Below, piece after piece: positions 62,681-64,000 of a stretch of 64,000 nucleotides of DNA (position 1 is its first letter; each line of letters begins with the position of its first letter). Made by a program: the position numbers and the translations under genes. This DNA is from DT-110 sp030148525 (GTDB taxonomy: Bacteria > Bacteroidota > Bacteroidia > Chitinophagales > Saprospiraceae): contig OZ245751.1 in assembly GCA_965227445.1 (NCBI GenBank), positions 3,720,001 through 3,784,000 on the forward strand, in the 5' to 3' direction. The notes beneath the pieces are model-generated. The model was given only the letters and a program-made list of their open reading frames with translations. It had not been told where the DNA came from and searched no databases.

Positions 62681-63260
62681 ATTTGAATCACTAAAAGCCG
62701 GATGGATAGATGCCCGTACCGGAATGACGCCATCCCTGAGCGCCACCCAACTGATCGAACGGGCGCAACGAACCAACCGGGACAGCCTGCGTTTTCAGCG
62801 CGGCACCCTGCTCATCTTGGTGGTGTCATTTCTGATGATGGGTTATTTACTGCTATTCTACTTTGGTTTTCGGGAAACGCTCAGTCACCTGGGGGTAGGT
62901 GTGATGCTCGGCTTTTTTCTACTGCGCATCATCCTGGAAGCCTACAGTATTCAAAAAGGAAGGGCGAAAGACTACGACACGTCCGCAACTGATACGCTTG
63001 ACCAGGAAAGGAATTACCTGAAACTCCGGCTGCGGATCCACGGGTTCTTCACCTACCTCACGCTGGGTATGTACACCCTGGGATTTCTGTTGTTGTTACC
63101 GGAGTTTTCCCGCTATATTTCTTCCTTTTGGATGGCCGCCATGGTCACCTCCTACTTTGTGCCGGGCATCGTATTAACCCTGATCATTCGCAGGAATGTC
63201 CAGAAGGAATTGCGGGAATTGCGGGTGGTGGTGGCGCTGAGCGAAAATCTGGCGGAATAG
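62673..63260 (+). CDS. Membrane protein partner of the ECF sigma factor
   Basis: The 195-residue protein has a cytoplasmic N-terminus of about 45 residues (FESLKAGWIDARTGMTPSLSATQLIERAQ), then four hydrophobic segments (LLILVVSFLMMGYLLLFYFGF, LGVGVMLGFFLLRIILEAY, FFTYLTLGMYTLGFLLLL, SFWMAAMVTSYFVPGIVLTLII) and a basic tail. It overlaps the sigma gene by 8 bases. Such small membrane proteins next to ECF factors are often anti-sigma-like, though no zinc-binding motif is seen. Function is inferred from position only. Confidence 0.65.
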   Translation: MNEFESLKAGWIDARTGMTPSLSATQLIERAQRTNRDSLRFQRGTLLILVVSFLMMGYLLLFYFGFRETLSHLGVGVMLGFFLLRIILEAYSIQKGRAKDYDTSATDTLDQERNYLKLRLRIHGFFTYLTLGMYTLGFLLLLPEFSRYISSFWMAAMVTSYFVPGIVLTLIIRRNVQKELRELRVVVALSENLAE

Positions 63261-63303
63261 CCGATTCACGATCTATCATATCAGGGGAAGCAGGGGCTCC
63301 TTC

Positions 63304-63555
63304 ATGGGCATCTTTACAACAACCCTGCCCAATATGTACGGGAACTTAGGTATGTTGCGTTTTGAAAAAAGAATTGATGTCTGCCCGGCAGGCATTACCC
63401 GTATGACCAGTAAGCGCATCGAAAAAGGAAGCCGCCTGGTGCTGGTCGTCAACGGGAACAAACACCCTTTTGACCAGGTGAATTATGGCACCGGCCAGGA
63501 CGCCAGTACTGAATGTCAAAACCTCAAGTTGTATTTGGTACAGGGTATTAGGTAG
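63304..63555 (+). pseudogene. C-terminal remnant of a CocE/NonD-type hydrolase
   Basis: The 83-residue frame contains TSKRIEKGSRLVLVVNGNKHPFDQVNYGTGQD, which matches the C-terminal beta-sandwich of CocE/NonD and X-Pro dipeptidyl-peptidase-type acyl hydrolases (GSRLxLVxNxNKNPFxQxNYGTGKDV). No catalytic domain lies upstream. It is a short fragment in the 408-base gap 63261-63668, in which nothing else coding is evident. Confidence 0.6.
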
Positions 63556-63668
63556 TAGGACTATTTTTAATCCTTATACTCAATACCTACTACTATGTAC
63601 CGGGAGGTCATTATCTTCCATTTATGAAATAGTCTGTGCCCAACCTCACGTTGAATAACGTACGCCTT

Positions 63669-64000
63669 ATGAATCTAAACCAGGTAACCCTACCCGCTAT
63701 GGATGTAGCAGCAGCTACTGCCTTTTACCAAAAAATGGGCTTCCGACTGATCGTCGATGCGCTACCCGATTACGTGCGATTCGAATGTCCGGCAGGCGAT
63801 GCCACCTTTTCCCTGCACCGGGTAGAGCAACTGCGGACCGCAAGCGGCACGTCGGTGTACTTCGAATGCGAGGATCTGGATGAACGAGTTGCCGAGCTAC
63901 AAGAACGGGGAATCCATTTCGACGAACCACCCAGCGACCGGCGCTGGCTATGGCGGGAAGCCCGTCTGAAAGATCCGGCGGGTAATCAACTTATCCTGTA
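63669..64000 (+). CDS. VOC/glyoxalase family protein, 3' end cut by window
   Basis: The frame opens MNLNQVTLPAMDVAAATAFYQKMGFRLIVDALPDYVRFECPAGDATFSLHRV and continues to the window edge (LKDPAGNQLIL). It has the betaalphabetabetabeta module of the vicinal oxygen chelate family, with a FYQKMGF helix turn and a KDPAGNQL end-motif. Such proteins act as glyoxalases, dioxygenases or bleomycin-type resistance proteins. At least 110 residues are visible and the gene is likely almost complete. A decayed relative of its 5' end is at 61105. Confidence 0.85.
   Translation, partial: MNLNQVTLPAMDVAAATAFYQKMGFRLIVDALPDYVRFECPAGDATFSLHRVEQLRTASGTSVYFECEDLDERVAELQERGIHFDEPPSDRRWLWREARLKDPAGNQLIL

Noticed and set aside
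1..64000. tRNA or rRNA genes
   Set aside because: I saw no cloverleaf-like segment with a T-loop consensus or ribosomal RNA sequence when scanning the gaps, although a covariance search would be needed to exclude a tRNA.

Overview
The window looks like a chromosome segment of a Bacteroidota bacterium, probably a marine or brown-alga-associated member of a lineage such as Saprospirales or Cytophagales. The phylum call rests on a SusC/SusD pair, type IX secretion (T9SS) C-terminal sorting domains, BACON and PKD modules, and a very large multi-PAS kinase. The finer placement is inference.

Region 1 (1-19.9 kb, minus strand) is an alginate utilisation locus. In transcription order from the right it holds a FadR-type GntR regulator, a PKD surface lipoprotein, a secreted beta-helix protein, SusC, SusD, a double-PL7 alginate lyase with CBM32-like and T9SS domains, a PL6 lyase, a PL17 oligoalginate lyase, a KdgF-like cupin and an MFS uronate transporter cut by the window edge. 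The likely flow is surface depolymerisation (PL7, PL6), import of oligomers (SusCD), cleavage to unsaturated monomer (PL17), linearisation (KdgF) and transport (MFS). A palindrome close to TTGGTTAACCAA occurs seven times, in gaps next to these genes and in front of the regulator, and is the proposed operator.

Region 2 (19.9-32.6 kb) has a GT4 glycosyltransferase, an aldo/keto reductase fused to a RidA domain, three permeases (APC, SulP, SLC13), an FAD monooxygenase, an APH-like kinase and a CysQ-like phosphatase. Intergenic DNA here is full of short repeats: hexamer arrays, GGACCATGG units and small palindromic mobile elements.

Region 3 (32.6-50.7 kb) is accessory. It has a TolB-like/TPR/AraC regulator, a serine hydrolase and SDR pair, a sulfatase, and a three-gene minus-strand module of a class III nucleotide cyclase fused to a SIR2-like domain, a STAND NTPase core, and a separate winged-helix/transmembrane/LysM protein. 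An intact Fic protein, several gene remnants and a PLP-enzyme/amidinotransferase pair follow. The cyclase-SIR2/STAND/LysM module is the best candidate for an undescribed system.

Region 4 (51-58.1 kb) is a two-component cluster of a 1874-residue PAS/GAF histidine kinase and three response regulators. Region 5 (58.2-64 kb) has a secreted HExxH peptidase, a quinone-oxidoreductase-like enzyme, an alpha/beta hydrolase, an ECF sigma factor with a membrane partner, a VOC protein cut by the right edge, and decayed fragments of a serine hydrolase, a VOC gene and a CocE/NonD-type hydrolase.
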